DNA from: Deltaproteobacteria bacterium
Lineage (GTDB): Bacteria > Myxococcota_A > Polyangia > JAAYKL01
Length of the DNA stretch: 45,134 nucleotides
Reading direction: 5' to 3'
NCBI GenBank assembly: GCA_028713995.1
Contig: JAQTNF010000026.1
Span: forward strand, 1-45,134
In this document: positions 6,754-15,831 of the stretch, piece after piece
Position numbering within the stretch: the first letter of the stretch is position 1
Layout: each line of letters begins with the position of its first letter
Notes under the pieces: model-generated
Told to the model about the DNA's origin: nothing
Seen by the model: only the letters and a program-made list of their open reading frames with translations
The model's database searches: none
Position numbers and translations under genes: made by a program

Positions 6754-8499
6754 ATGAAACCCTCATTTGCCGGAACGAAAATCGTGTGGGTGGCGGCGCT
6801 CGCGGCGCTCGTTGCCGTGCTCGGTTCGGGTTCGGTCCTGGCGCAGGGCAAGGCCGCAGCGCCCGCGGACAAGGCCAAGGCCGCGGCGCCCGCAGCCAAG
6901 GCGAACGCGATCCTGCCGATGAAGGAAAGGGTGGCGACGCTCGAGTCGAACGTGGAGGAGCTCCAGCGAATCCTCAAGGACGTGACGGGCGGCGACTCGC
7001 CGGACCAGATCCGGGTCAGGCAGCAGGATCTCCAGAAGGAGCTCGATAAGATCAGGAAACAGCTCGATGAGATGAAAGGGAAGGCCTCCGAGGCCGACGC
7101 GAAAGCCGAGGAGCAGGCGACCGGCGTCGAAGAGGCGGCCAAGAAGATCGAGGAGCTCACGAAGGAGCTTGCGGCGCTCAAGAAGGTCGTGGAGGAACAG
7201 GGCGCGCACAAGAACGCCGGCTACGACAAGGGCTTCTTCATCCAATCCAACGACGGCAAGCACAAGCTCGTGGTGGGCGGCTTCGCCAAGCCTTTTTATA
7301 GGGCCGCCTGGCAGAAGGAGTGGGAGGCCGACAAGTACGGGAACCTCACGCACGACGCGAACGGCGATCCCCAGGGCGGCGACGTCCGCTGCAAGGAAAA
7401 CGGGTTCGGGCTCGCGGCGACGCGACTTTACGTGGTCGGCCAGATGTTCGAAGTGGTGAAGGGCAAGATCGAGTTCGACTACGGCACGCTCTCGGGCGAG
7501 GTGCAGTACCCGCCGAACGCCAACATGCCGGCCGGCGCCAAGTACAACCGGCTCAAGATCACCCAGTACCAGCCCAGGTTCCTCGACGTGTACGGCGAGT
7601 TCGCGCCGTTCCCCGAGCTGAACGTGCGCGCGGGCCAGTTCAAGGTGCCGTTCGACAGGGAAACCCTGTTCGGCTCGAGCTCGCTCACCTTCACCTCGCG
7701 CTCCCTCATCAACCGGGCCTACCCGCGCTGGGGCGAGATCATGGCCGACACCTCGGCGCTCAGCTACCACTGGGACTACGAGATGCAGCGCGCCGCGAGC
7801 TTCGATTACGACCGCGGTTTCGCCCTCATGGGCAGCGTCGAGGAAGGGCTCTTCAGCTACGCGGCGGGTCTGTTCAACGGCGGCGGCTCGAACCTGCCCA
7901 ACGACAACCGCGACCTGCTCGCGGTCCTGCGCGTCATGACCGAGCCTCTCGGCAGGACGGGCGCGGACATGTCGGACCTCTCCACGAGCAAGGACCCGCT
8001 CCTCGGCATAGGCGCCGCGTTCGCCTACGATCTGCCCAAGCACAAGGATCCGCTCGATCCGAGCTCCAAGCTCACCTACAACTCGCAGGACGTGAACCTG
8101 ACGGGCGACGTGCACTTCAAGTGGATGGGCGCCTCGTTCTTCGGCGAGCTGTTCTGGCGCAAGTCCGACAGCGGCGGCGTCCGCCTGGTCGAGAGCTCTC
8201 CGCACGGGGTCGTGCAGTCGCTCGGCGGCACGGTTCAGGGCGCCTATTACAATGACTACACGCATCTGGAGCCCGCGATCCGCTACGCGGTCTACGACTC
8301 TGACCTCGACCGCTACCGGAACCACATCCACGAGATCACGGCCGCGCTGAACTACTACCCGTTCGGGCAGAACCTCAAACTGGAGCTCGAGTACCGCGGG
8401 CTGTTCCCGGCCAACATGCAGGCCGCGTATCTCATGCCGTGGGCGACGTGGTTCGACAACTGGCACGAGCTCACCATCATGGCCCAGGCCGCGTTCTAG
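6754..8499 (+). CDS. Outer-membrane porin, phosphate-selective (OprO/OprP) type, with coiled-coil head
   Basis: 581 residues. A signal peptide ends near ...GSVLAQG, followed by an Ala/Lys-rich stretch and a strongly heptad-patterned region (about residues 45-140, MKERVATLESNVEELQ onward) predicted to be a periplasmic coiled coil. The rest is a beta-barrel pattern of the phosphate-selective porin O/P family, including the conserved NVRAGQFKVPFDRE segment where the family has RVGQFK.PF. The last residue is Phe, as expected for a BAM-assembled barrel. The start at 6754 is chosen over 6736 because GGGAG lies eight bases upstream. True ion selectivity cannot be told. Confidence 0.88.
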   Translation: MKPSFAGTKIVWVAALAALVAVLGSGSVLAQGKAAAPADKAKAAAPAAKANAILPMKERVATLESNVEELQRILKDVTGGDSPDQIRVRQQDLQKELDKIRKQLDEMKGKASEADAKAEEQATGVEEAAKKIEELTKELAALKKVVEEQGAHKNAGYDKGFFIQSNDGKHKLVVGGFAKPFYRAAWQKEWEADKYGNLTHDANGDPQGGDVRCKENGFGLAATRLYVVGQMFEVVKGKIEFDYGTLSGEVQYPPNANMPAGAKYNRLKITQYQPRFLDVYGEFAPFPELNVRAGQFKVPFDRETLFGSSSLTFTSRSLINRAYPRWGEIMADTSALSYHWDYEMQRAASFDYDRGFALMGSVEEGLFSYAAGLFNGGGSNLPNDNRDLLAVLRVMTEPLGRTGADMSDLSTSKDPLLGIGAAFAYDLPKHKDPLDPSSKLTYNSQDVNLTGDVHFKWMGASFFGELFWRKSDSGGVRLVESSPHGVVQSLGGTVQGAYYNDYTHLEPAIRYAVYDSDLDRYRNHIHEITAALNYYPFGQNLKLELEYRGLFPANMQAAYLMPWATWFDNWHELTIMAQAAF

Positions 8500-8503
8500 C
8501 AGA

Positions 8504-9346
8504 GTGCTCCGGTTCGCCTCCCGCCTCATCCTCCCGATCATCGCGACGCTTCTCGGGCTGCTCGCCTGCGGCCGGACATCGACCGACGTCACGCCGAAGG
8601 CAGGGGCCATCCGGATCGAGGCCGCGCGCCTGACGGCATCCGGCTTCGGGGGGGATCGCGGGGACGCTCGTTTCAAAGATCTCGTGCGTGGCCTCGCCGC
8701 GAAGCTGCCGGCTTTGCCCGATTGGGCCGGCGAGGGCTCGTTGCACGTGGACGGGAACCTCGAAGTCGAGAAGGGTGAGGGCAGGATCGTCCTTGCGGTG
8801 CGGCTCAAGGCGCCGGGCCTCGGCTTCCCGGTCCGCGCCGACGTGGCGGCCTCGGGACCCGCGGGCGACGACGGAGCGCGCGCGCTGCTCATCGAGAAGG
8901 GCATGGCCGACGCGGGCAAGGCAATGACCGAGCTCGCGAGGCTCCTCGCAGCCAGAGAGGCGGAGCTCACCAAGGCCTTGCAATCGCCGGAGCCCGACGT
9001 CCAAATCCTAGCCCTGCGGCTGCTCGTGCGGGTCAAGGCGAGAGGCGCCATCGAGCCCGTCGCCGCGCTCATCGGAGATCCCCGCGCACCCGTGGCCGAG
9101 GCCGCCGCCGACGCGCTCGCGGGCATCGGGGACGAACGCGCCGTGCCGCTTCTCATCCGCTCCATCCGGCGCGGCGACCTGCGCAGCGAGGTGCGCGCCA
9201 TCGAGGCCATGGGCCGCATCGGCGGGACCGAGGCCGAGGCGTACCTGGAGATGACGGCGCAGGGTCACGAGGTGCCGGAGGTGCGCGCCGTGTCGCGCGG
9301 CATGCTCGAGAAATTGAGGCTCGCCAAAAGCGGCAAAACCCTTTGA
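8504..9346 (+). CDS. HEAT-repeat lipoprotein
   Basis: 280 residues starting at a GTG only four bases after the porin stop, so probably coupled. The signal sequence has a lipobox LGLLAC with Cys22. Residues 30-130 are a mixed domain of unknown type. Residues about 140-270 form repeated helical pairs of the HEAT/PBS-lyase kind (LRLLVRVKARGAIEPVAALI, ADALAGIGDERAVPLLIRSI, IEAMGRIGGTEAEAYLE), a scaffold for protein contacts. The operon position suggests a periplasmic partner of the porin. Its stop codon overlaps the -35 of the ilvE promoter. Confidence 0.82.
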   Translation: MLRFASRLILPIIATLLGLLACGRTSTDVTPKAGAIRIEAARLTASGFGGDRGDARFKDLVRGLAAKLPALPDWAGEGSLHVDGNLEVEKGEGRIVLAVRLKAPGLGFPVRADVAASGPAGDDGARALLIEKGMADAGKAMTELARLLAAREAELTKALQSPEPDVQILALRLLVRVKARGAIEPVAALIGDPRAPVAEAAADALAGIGDERAVPLLIRSIRRGDLRSEVRAIEAMGRIGGTEAEAYLEMTAQGHEVPEVRAVSRGMLEKLRLAKSGKTL

Positions 9347-9370
9347 CAACCCGTGAGCGGCGCGTGTTAT
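9343..9370 (+). promoter_or_regulatory. Candidate ilvE promoter
   Basis: TTGACA (9343-9348, a perfect -35 overlapping the preceding stop codon), 16 bases, TGTTAT (9365-9370). The ilvE start follows 25 bases later. Confidence 0.5.
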
Positions 9371-9395
9371 GGGATGAGGCAGAAAGGAGGGCCGC

Positions 9396-10421
9396 ATGAA
9401 AAAGGCAGACCTCGACTGGGCAAACATCCCGTTCGGCTACATGAGGACCGACTACAACCTGCGCTACACGTGGCGCAACGGATCGTGGAGCGAGGGCGTG
9501 CTCACGTCGGACGAGAACATTCCCATGCACATGGCCGCCACGTGCCTGCACTACGGCCAGGAGGCGTTCGAGGGCTTGAAGGTCTTCGAGACCAAGGCGG
9601 GCGATGTGGTGGTGTTCCGGGTGGAGGAAAACGCCAAGCGCCTCGCGAGGTCGTCTTCCAAGATCCTCATGGAACCTGTGCCCGAGGACCTGTTCATCGA
9701 GGCGGTCTTCAAGGTCGTGAACGCCAACCGCAGGTTCGTGCCGCCCTACGGCACGGGCGCCAGCCTCTATGTGCGGCCGCTCGTCATCGGGACCGCGGCG
9801 CAGGTGGGTGTGAAGCCCGCGGGCGAGTACATGTTCATCACGTTCGTCACCCCGGTGGGGCCCTACTTCAAGACCGGCTTCAAGCCCGTGAACCTCATCG
9901 TGGAGGAGGAGGTCGACCGGGCGGCGCCTCTGGGCGTGGGCGACATCAAGGTGGGCGGCAACTACGCCGCGGGCTTGAGGGCGAGCACGCGCGCCAAGGA
10001 GAACGGCTACACCGAGGTGCTGTACCTGGATGCCAAGGAGAAGCGCTACATCGACGAGTCCGGTCCGGCCAACTTCTTCGGGGTGACGAAGAGCGGGCAG
10101 TACCTCACGCCCAAGAGCGACTCGATCCTGCCCTCCATCACGAACAAGTCGCTCGTCACGCTGGCCGAGGAGTTGGGCATGAAGCCCGAGCGAAGGCCCA
10201 TCGACGTGGAGGAGATCTTCGACTTCGCCGAGGCCGGCTGCTGCGGCACCGCGGCGGTCATCACGCCGGTCGGGTCGATCACCTTCCGCGACCGCAAGGT
10301 CGTCTACGCGAAGGACGGCAAACCGGGCCGCCACTGCACGGAGCTCTACCAAAAGCTGACGGCGATCCAGGTAGGCGACGCGCCGGACAAGCACGGCTGG
10401 GTGCGCCGCGTCCCGGGCTGA
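9396..10421 (+). CDS. ilvE: Branched-chain amino acid aminotransferase
   Basis: 341-residue fold-type IV PLP aminotransferase for the last step of valine, leucine and isoleucine synthesis (or the first of their breakdown). It is of the longer BCAT form shared with eukaryotes and many bacteria. Marks include HYGQEAFEGLKVF (52-64), the Arg in SLYVRPLVIGT, the PLP-binding Lys185 in DIKVGGNYAAGL, LDESGPANFF-type sequence as DESGPANFFGV, and the glycine loop CCGTAAVITPVGS. A strong AAAGGAGGG ribosome site precedes the ATG. It has its own promoter and no other leucine or valine genes nearby. Confidence 0.95.
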   Translation: MKKADLDWANIPFGYMRTDYNLRYTWRNGSWSEGVLTSDENIPMHMAATCLHYGQEAFEGLKVFETKAGDVVVFRVEENAKRLARSSSKILMEPVPEDLFIEAVFKVVNANRRFVPPYGTGASLYVRPLVIGTAAQVGVKPAGEYMFITFVTPVGPYFKTGFKPVNLIVEEEVDRAAPLGVGDIKVGGNYAAGLRASTRAKENGYTEVLYLDAKEKRYIDESGPANFFGVTKSGQYLTPKSDSILPSITNKSLVTLAEELGMKPERRPIDVEEIFDFAEAGCCGTAAVITPVGSITFRDRKVVYAKDGKPGRHCTELYQKLTAIQVGDAPDKHGWVRRVPG

Positions 10422-10424
10422 ACC

Positions 10425-10826
10425 TCACTTCTCTCCGGGCAGCTCCACGACCTCCACGCGAACGCGCACGATGCCGTCGCCGATCATGCCGAGGCGCTCG
10501 GCCGCGGCCCGCGACAGGTCGATGATGCGATCCGAGTCGCCGAACGGCCCGCGGTCGTTCACGCGCACCTCGACCGAGCGGCGGTCCGAGAGCCTCAAGA
10601 CGCGCACGATGGAGCCCAAGGGCAGGCGCAGGTGCGCGGCGGTGAGCTTGGCCTTGTCGTAGGTCTCGCCGTTGGCGGTTTTGTGGCCCTGGAGCGCGTC
10701 CGAGTAGTAGACCGCGAGTCCCTCCTCCCACTCACCCGCGCGCGCGTCGCGTCCGAGCGACGCCCCGCACCCCGCGGCCAGTGCGAGGCCGAGCCCGAGG
10801 GCCATTGTTCGCAATGCGCGTCCCAT
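10425..10826 (-). CDS. rlpA: RlpA-like double-psi beta-barrel lipoprotein
   Basis: 133 residues, a short RlpA-type lipoprotein. Lipobox ALAAGC with Cys20, then a single double-psi beta-barrel with the family signature: EGLAVYYSDALQGHKTANGE, LTAAHLRLPLGSIVRV, VRVNDRGPFGDSDRIIDLS. RlpA proteins are septal lytic transglycosylases acting on peptide-stripped peptidoglycan. This one lacks the C-terminal SPOR domain that targets E. coli RlpA to the septum, so its location is uncertain. It begins three bases after the Rrf2 gene stop and has no clear ribosome site, consistent with coupling. Last gene of the minus-strand run. Confidence 0.9.
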   Translation of the reverse strand: MGRALRTMALGLGLALAAGCGASLGRDARAGEWEEGLAVYYSDALQGHKTANGETYDKAKLTAAHLRLPLGSIVRVLRLSDRRSVEVRVNDRGPFGDSDRIIDLSRAAAERLGMIGDGIVRVRVEVVELPGEK

Positions 10827-10829
10827 TTT

Positions 10830-11231
10830 TCAGACCATGTCCCCAACGGTCGTCTCCTCGAGCTTCTTGGCGACGTGGTCGCGGATCCCCTTGAAGACGC
10901 CCACGAGCTTGTCCTCGCGCTCGATGGGCGTGGACTCGTAGAAGTACTCGCTCACGCTCTCCGTGGGTGCGAGCGCGCCGTCGAACAGGCGGATGATCTC
11001 GGCGAGCGAAATCTCGTCCGCGGACTTGGCCAGGCGGAAGCCGCCGTGTTGCCCCTTGGAGCTGAGCACGTACCCGGCGCGCTTGAGCGCGAGCAGGATC
11101 TGCTCCAGGAAGCGCGACGGGATGCCCTGGGCCGTGGCCACGGTCTCGGCCGTGATGTAGTCGGCCGAGTCGTTGCGCGCCAGGTAGATGAGCGCGAGCA
11201 GGGCGTATTCGCTTCGCGACGTGAGCTTCAT
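10830..11231 (-). CDS. Rrf2-family transcriptional regulator
   Basis: 133-residue winged-helix DNA-binding protein. The N-terminus MKLTSRSEYALLALIYLA, then AQGIPSRFLEQILLALKRAGYV and SSKGQHGGFRLA is the family signature. The sequence has no cysteine at all, so the Fe-S cluster of IscR, NsrR or RirA types cannot form; it is closer to CymR-like or cluster-free members. It sits 15 bases after fabD and 3 before rlpA. Its target is unknown; autoregulation of this run is possible but no operator was seen. Confidence 0.92.
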   Translation of the reverse strand: MKLTSRSEYALLALIYLARNDSADYITAETVATAQGIPSRFLEQILLALKRAGYVLSSKGQHGGFRLAKSADEISLAEIIRLFDGALAPTESVSEYFYESTPIEREDKLVGVFKGIRDHVAKKLEETTVGDMV

Positions 11232-11246
11232 CGGTCCTATCCTATT

Positions 11247-12185
11247 TCAGGCGAGCGCCTCGGCGGCCCGCTCGAGAGAGCGCAGGTCCGAGACGTTCCA
11301 CACCGAGACCGACGGGTCGGGGTGGTTCAGGCGCACGAGCCCGCGCAGGACCTTGCCCGGGCCGATCTCGACGAAGTCCGTGACCTCCATCCCGACGAGG
11401 CGCTCCATCACCAGGTCGAAGCGCACGGGCGAGACGAGCTGACCAAAGAGCGCCGAGCGGACCTCGTCCGGCTCGATCGCCTCGCCGCCGTCGCGATTGA
11501 GCACGACCGGAACCCGAGCCGGGACGAGCGGCGTCTGCGCGAGGGCCTGCCCGAACGGCTCAACGCAGGAGCGCATGTGCTCCGAGTGCCACGCGCCGGA
11601 CACGTTGAGCCGCACGACCTTGGCGCCCGGGCGTTTGCCGAGCAGCTCCGCCGCCTTGTCCACCATGGCCCGGTCGCCGGACACGGTGACCTGCGTGGGC
11701 GCGTTGACCGCCCCGGCCGAGATCGCTCCCGCGCCGCGCATCGACTCCACGGCGTCGAAGACCAAAGCCACGGTCAGCCCCGTCACCGCGATCATGGCTC
11801 CGTCGCGCCCCGCGGCCGCCTCGGACATGAGCCTGCCGCGCTCCACCGCGAGCGACACGGCGTCGAGCGGGTCGCACATGCCGGCCGCGCTCAAGGCCGG
11901 GATCTCGCCGAGCGAGTGGCCCGCGACCACGTCGGGTCGCACGCCCGCGTCCTCGAGCCGCGCGAGCAGCGAAAGGCTGAACGCCGTGACGGCGGGCTGC
12001 AGGACGCGCGTCTCGGCCAGGACCTTGGCCGGTCCCTTGAGACACGCGCCGGACACGTCGACGCCCGACTCGGAGCAGGCCCTCGCGAACAGCTCGTCGG
12101 TGAAGGGATCGCGGCCGAGGAGCTCGCGGCCCATGCCGACCTCCTGCGCGCCCTGCCCCGGAAAGAGGAATGCGATTCGTTTCAT
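11247..12185 (-). CDS. fabD: Malonyl-CoA:ACP transacylase
   Basis: 312 residues. Moves the malonyl group from CoA to acyl carrier protein for fatty acid synthesis. FLFPGQGAQ (7-14), the nucleophile Ser91 in GHSLGE, the partner His200 in SGAWHSEHM, and the C-terminal FVEIGPGKVL are all in place and numbered almost as in E. coli FabD. The ATG shares one base with the fabG stop (TGATG), giving tight coupling. acpP and fabF/fabH are not adjacent, so this is a partial fab cluster. A longer open frame continues upstream but is only the reverse of fabG. Confidence 0.97.
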   Translation of the reverse strand: MKRIAFLFPGQGAQEVGMGRELLGRDPFTDELFARACSESGVDVSGACLKGPAKVLAETRVLQPAVTAFSLSLLARLEDAGVRPDVVAGHSLGEIPALSAAGMCDPLDAVSLAVERGRLMSEAAAGRDGAMIAVTGLTVALVFDAVESMRGAGAISAGAVNAPTQVTVSGDRAMVDKAAELLGKRPGAKVVRLNVSGAWHSEHMRSCVEPFGQALAQTPLVPARVPVVLNRDGGEAIEPDEVRSALFGQLVSPVRFDLVMERLVGMEVTDFVEIGPGKVLRGLVRLNHPDPSVSVWNVSDLRSLERAAEALA

Positions 12186-12943
12186 CAGCTCACCGTCGAT
12201 GTGAGGCCGCCGTCCACCACGATGGCCTGCCCCACGATGTAGCTCGCAGCGTCCGTAAGGAGGAACGCGACCACCGCGGCGACCTCCAAGGGCGTTCCGA
12301 AGCGTTTGAGCAGGATGCGCTCCCTGCTCGAGAGCTTGATCTGGCGCGGCATGCGCGCGGTCATCTCGGTGTCGATGAACCCGGGCAGCACCGCGTTGAC
12401 GCGCACGCCCTTGGGCGCGAGCTCGGCCGCCAGCGCCCGCGTGAACGCGGCGAGCCCGCCCTTGGACGCGCAGTAGTTGGTCTGGCCGGCCACGCCGAAG
12501 ACGGCCGCGACCGAGGAGATCGTGACGATGGCGCCGCTCCTTTCGGCCATCATGGGCCTGCACGCGGCCTTGGCGAAGCGGAACGCGCCCGTGAGGTTCG
12601 TGTCGATCACGCTCTCGAACTCGTCCTCGGACATGAGCATGAGGTACTGGTCGCGCGCGATGCCCGCGTTGCACACGAGCGCGTCGAGCCTTCCTTCCGC
12701 CGCGACGAGCGCCTCAACAGTGGCGGTCACGGCCGCACCGTCGGTGGAGTCGCACGCCACGCCCTTGACCGCGAGGTTCTTGTCGGCAGCCGCGCGCTCC
12801 ACCTCGGCCGCGGCCTGCGCGTTGCGGGCGAACGTGAACGTCACCTTGGCGCCGCGCTGCGCGAGCTCCATCACCACCGCGCGCCCGATCCCCCGCGCCC
12901 CCCCGGTCACGAGCGCGATCTTGCCTTCGAGGTTTCTCTCCAT
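12185..12943 (-). CDS. fabG: 3-oxoacyl-ACP reductase
   Basis: 252-residue short-chain dehydrogenase/reductase, NADPH-dependent reductase of the fatty acid elongation cycle. Cofactor loop TGGARGIG (13-20), CNAGI (91-95), and the Ser144, Tyr157, Lys161 triad in ISSVAAV and YCASK are visible, as is the usual end [14 protein letters not shown] at 12943 is preferred; a GTG six bases earlier is possible. It starts 19 bases after the permease stop and overlaps fabD. The adjacency to fabD makes a true FabG role more likely than another SDR activity. Confidence 0.93.
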   Translation of the reverse strand: MERNLEGKIALVTGGARGIGRAVVMELAQRGAKVTFTFARNAQAAAEVERAAADKNLAVKGVACDSTDGAAVTATVEALVAAEGRLDALVCNAGIARDQYLMLMSEDEFESVIDTNLTGAFRFAKAACRPMMAERSGAIVTISSVAAVFGVAGQTNYCASKGGLAAFTRALAAELAPKGVRVNAVLPGFIDTEMTARMPRQIKLSSRERILLKRFGTPLEVAAVVAFLLTDAASYIVGQAIVVDGGLTSTVS

Positions 12944-12962
12944 GGACACGCTTCTACCACGA

Positions 12963-14276
12963 TCACCCGCCGGAACGCAGGACGAAGAACACGATGAATG
13001 CGGCGGCGACGATGTACGTGGCGGGCCGAAGCTCTCGGTGGCGGCGCGCGGCGAGGTGAGTCACGACCCACAGGACGAAGCCCATGCCGAGCCCGTTCGA
13101 GATGTTGAACGTGGCGGGCATGGCCAGGATCGTGACGAGCGCGGGGATGGCCACGGCCGGATCCTTCCAGCGGATGGCGGAGGCGCCCTCGAACATCATG
13201 GCGCCCACGACCACGAGCGCCGGCGAGGTGGCGATGGCCGGCACGGCCGCGATGAGGGGCAGGAGGGGCAGCGTGAGCAGGAACAGGGCCGCGGTGACGA
13301 GCGCCGTGAGCCCGGTGCGTCCGTCCACCACCACCCCGGACGCGCTCTCGATGTAGGTGGTTGCCGTGCTCGTGCCGAACACCGCGCCGATGATGCTGCC
13401 CGTGGCGTCGGCCGCGAACGCGCTCGAGATGCGCGGCATGCGACCGTCCTCGCCGATGCACCCCACGGTGTAGCCGAGCGCGAGGAGCGTGCCCATGGTG
13501 TCGAAGAGGGCCAGGAACAGGAACGTGAACACCACGACCGCCATGTCCGGGCGCAGCAGCTCCTTGAGGCCGAAGAACGCGGCGCCCATGGTCTCGCGCG
13601 GCCACGAGGGCAGCGCCACGATCGCCTCCGGGCGTGGCGAGATGCCCGCCGCCATCGCGGCGATCGCCGTGGCCACGATGCCGACGAGGACGCCGCCCGG
13701 AACCCGCGCGGCCGCGAGCCCCGCGGTGAGCGCGAGCCCGCCGAGAGCGACCAGGGTGGACGGCGCGGACAGGTCGCCGAGGGTGACGAGCGTGGCCGGG
13801 CTCTTCACCACGATGCCGGCGTTCTCGAGGCCGATGAAGGCGATGAACAGGCCGATGCCGGCCGCGATGGCGCGCACCAGGTCCTTCGGCACGGCGGCCA
13901 CGAACTTCTCGCGCAGGCCCATGATCGACAGGACGAGGAACACGACGCCCGCCACGAGCACCGCGGCGAGCGCCGCCTTCCACGACACTCCCATCTGGCC
14001 GCACACGGTGTAGGCGAAGAACGCGTTCAGCCCCATCCCGGGCGCGAGCGCGAACGGGTACCTCGCCCACAGTGCCATGACGACCGTGGCCGCGGCCGAG
14101 GCCAGGCACGTGGCGAAGAACGTCTCGTCCTTGGGCATGCCGGCCGCGGCCAGGATGGCCGGGTTCACGACCACGATGTAGGCCATGGTCAGGAAGGTGG
14201 TGATCCCGGCCAGGATCTCCACGCGGATCTTGACCCCGGCGTCGTCGCCGAGCAGCGGCTGAGCCCCGTCGCTCAC
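12963..14276 (-). CDS. NCS2-family purine permease (AzgA/guanine-hypoxanthine type)
   Basis: 437 residues with about 12-14 membrane segments. The start [20 protein letters not shown] and [15 protein letters not shown] are hallmarks of the AzgA-like branch of the NCS2 nucleobase transporters, as are [12 protein letters not shown] and [15 protein letters not shown] in the second half. Probably imports hypoxanthine, guanine or adenine with protons. It starts with a GTG whose last bases overlap the stop of the upstream gene (GTGA), with GGGAGGGG as ribosome site. A reading frame continues upstream for kilobases but is the reverse of other genes. Confidence 0.93.
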   Translation of the reverse strand: MSDGAQPLLGDDAGVKIRVEILAGITTFLTMAYIVVVNPAILAAAGMPKDETFFATCLASAAATVVMALWARYPFALAPGMGLNAFFAYTVCGQMGVSWKAALAAVLVAGVVFLVLSIMGLREKFVAAVPKDLVRAIAAGIGLFIAFIGLENAGIVVKSPATLVTLGDLSAPSTLVALGGLALTAGLAAARVPGGVLVGIVATAIAAMAAGISPRPEAIVALPSWPRETMGAAFFGLKELLRPDMAVVVFTFLFLALFDTMGTLLALGYTVGCIGEDGRMPRISSAFAADATGSIIGAVFGTSTATTYIESASGVVVDGRTGLTALVTAALFLLTLPLLPLIAAVPAIATSPALVVVGAMMFEGASAIRWKDPAVAIPALVTILAMPATFNISNGLGMGFVLWVVTHLAARRHRELRPATYIVAAAFIVFFVLRSGG

Positions 14277-15694
14277 GGCGCCCCTCCCGCGGTGAGGAGG
14301 CGCGCGAAGGCGGACCCGACCGAGTCGGCCAGGTGCGTCAGGCGGTTCCAGGGCGGCAGGTCGTCGTCGAGGCCGTCGGCGTAAAGGAGCCCGGCCACGC
14401 GGTCGCGGATGATCACGGGCACGACGAGCGCCCGCGCGGGGCGGCCGCCGAGGGCCGCGGCGAAGACGCCGTCGGCCGGAGTCTGGGCGAGAGGTCCGAG
14501 CCGGATCTGGCGGCTGCGCACCACCTCTTGCAGCGTACAGGGCGACGAGATCGGCACCCAGAACGACTTGATCGCCTCGCGGCTCGTCATGGACCCAGCG
14601 ACGTCGAAGCCGCGGATCTCGGTCTTCTTGACCGCGAGAAAGATGGCCCTTCGGGCGAAGCGCAGCATGTAGCCGAGCGCGAGCCCGACCACGTCCCCGC
14701 GGCTCTTGGCCATGTCGATCGAGGCGATGATCTCGCCCTCGCTCTTCCCGATCTTCCCGGAAGCACGCTCCGCCCGCGGCGGCGGCTCGCTTCTTGGGGC
14801 CTTCGCGCGCGGCCCGGCCGGCTCGTCGTTGAGGGACGCCCACGACTCTTCGGGCGGGGGCGGGCTCTCCCACGAGTCCGATACCGGGCGGCGAACGGGT
14901 TCGGCCGGAGGCGATACGTCGCCTACGCGGCGCCTGCCGCCCCTGCGGCCGTCCACAAGCACGGGCGGCCGCACGTCCACCCTCCCGCGCGCCCCGGCGA
15001 CGGCCTCGGGGATGTCTTCCCGGTGTGACTTGGGCGCGGCGCGGGTCACGAGAGGGATGGCCTCCTCTCGGATCGCCTCGAGCGGTCGCGTGCTGCGCGA
15101 CCTTCGGCCCAAAGCGGGCGCGTCGGTCGGGGCGGGCGCAGGCGGTCTGTATCCCGGACCCGCGAGCTCGCGCCCCCGCATGAGCGGCAGCGGCGCGAGC
15201 GAGGGGTGCTTGGCGGGCGGCGGCGACGACGGTGGCCGGGAGGATCTCTTCTCGAACGGCCCGGGCGGCCTGATGCCGTAGTGCTTCTCGAGCGCGAACG
15301 TCATATCGGTCTCGGAAACCACCGCCGCGACGATGGTGCACCCGGAGTAGTAGGCGGCCTCGTCGAGGGCGTGGCTGCGGCTCGGATCCGTGATGCCCAG
15401 GGTGAGGGTCTTGCCCGCGAGCGCGAGCGGAATCACGCGCAATTCGCCGGCCAGCTCCGGCGACAGGAGCTCGACCACGTCGCGCGGCAGGGACGCGAGC
15501 CGCGATCTGGGCCAGTAGGCGCACGGGAAGTGATTCACCATGAACTTGGCGAGTTCGTCGGCGCCGATGGCGCCACCCGCCACGAGGTGGTACGTGAGCG
15601 TCTCGCCGTGACGCGCCTCGAGCGTCACCGCCCGCTCGTACTGCTCGCGGGTGATGCGTCCCTCGCCGAGGAGCATGCGCACGGCCTGGCTCAT
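14273..15694 (-). CDS. MshEN (GspE N-terminal) domain protein with GAF-like C-terminus
   Basis: 473 residues, soluble. Residues about 1-150 match the MshEN / type II secretion ATPase N-terminal domain (MLLGEGRITREQYERAVTL, LAKFMVNHFPCAYWP, LALAGKTLTLGITDPS), a fold known in some proteins to bind cyclic di-GMP. Residues 150-310 are a Pro/Arg/Ser-rich disordered linker. Residues about 320-470 look like a GAF-type sensor domain (CTLQEVVRSRQIRLGPLAQTP, RALVVPVIIRDRVAGLLYADG). No ATPase domain is present, so this is a regulator or adaptor rather than a secretion motor. GGAAGGAG precedes the chosen ATG; an earlier ATG at 15736 is less likely. Confidence 0.82.
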   Translation of the reverse strand: MSQAVRMLLGEGRITREQYERAVTLEARHGETLTYHLVAGGAIGADELAKFMVNHFPCAYWPRSRLASLPRDVVELLSPELAGELRVIPLALAGKTLTLGITDPSRSHALDEAAYYSGCTIVAAVVSETDMTFALEKHYGIRPPGPFEKRSSRPPSSPPPAKHPSLAPLPLMRGRELAGPGYRPPAPAPTDAPALGRRSRSTRPLEAIREEAIPLVTRAAPKSHREDIPEAVAGARGRVDVRPPVLVDGRRGGRRRVGDVSPPAEPVRRPVSDSWESPPPPEESWASLNDEPAGPRAKAPRSEPPPRAERASGKIGKSEGEIIASIDMAKSRGDVVGLALGYMLRFARRAIFLAVKKTEIRGFDVAGSMTSREAIKSFWVPISSPCTLQEVVRSRQIRLGPLAQTPADGVFAAALGGRPARALVVPVIIRDRVAGLLYADGLDDDLPPWNRLTHLADSVGSAFARLLTAGGAP

Positions 15695-15736
15695 GAGAGC
15701 TCCTTCCCCTTCGCTCGTCTCCCGAAACGCGGCCAC

Positions 15737-15745
15737 ATGATAGCA
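15737..15745 (-). promoter_or_regulatory. Possible extended -10 promoter for the minus-strand six-gene run
   Basis: On the minus strand TGCTATCAT, an extended -10 (TG-n-TATCAT), lies 42 bases before the MshEN gene start. No convincing -35 is present. Confidence 0.3.
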
Positions 15746-15831
15746 AGAGGGACCGCAATAAAGAAGCAGATCCGGGAGCCGCGGATCGCACGAAGCTTGA
15801 CGTTCCGGGCCGGATCCGAAACCATTGGCGC

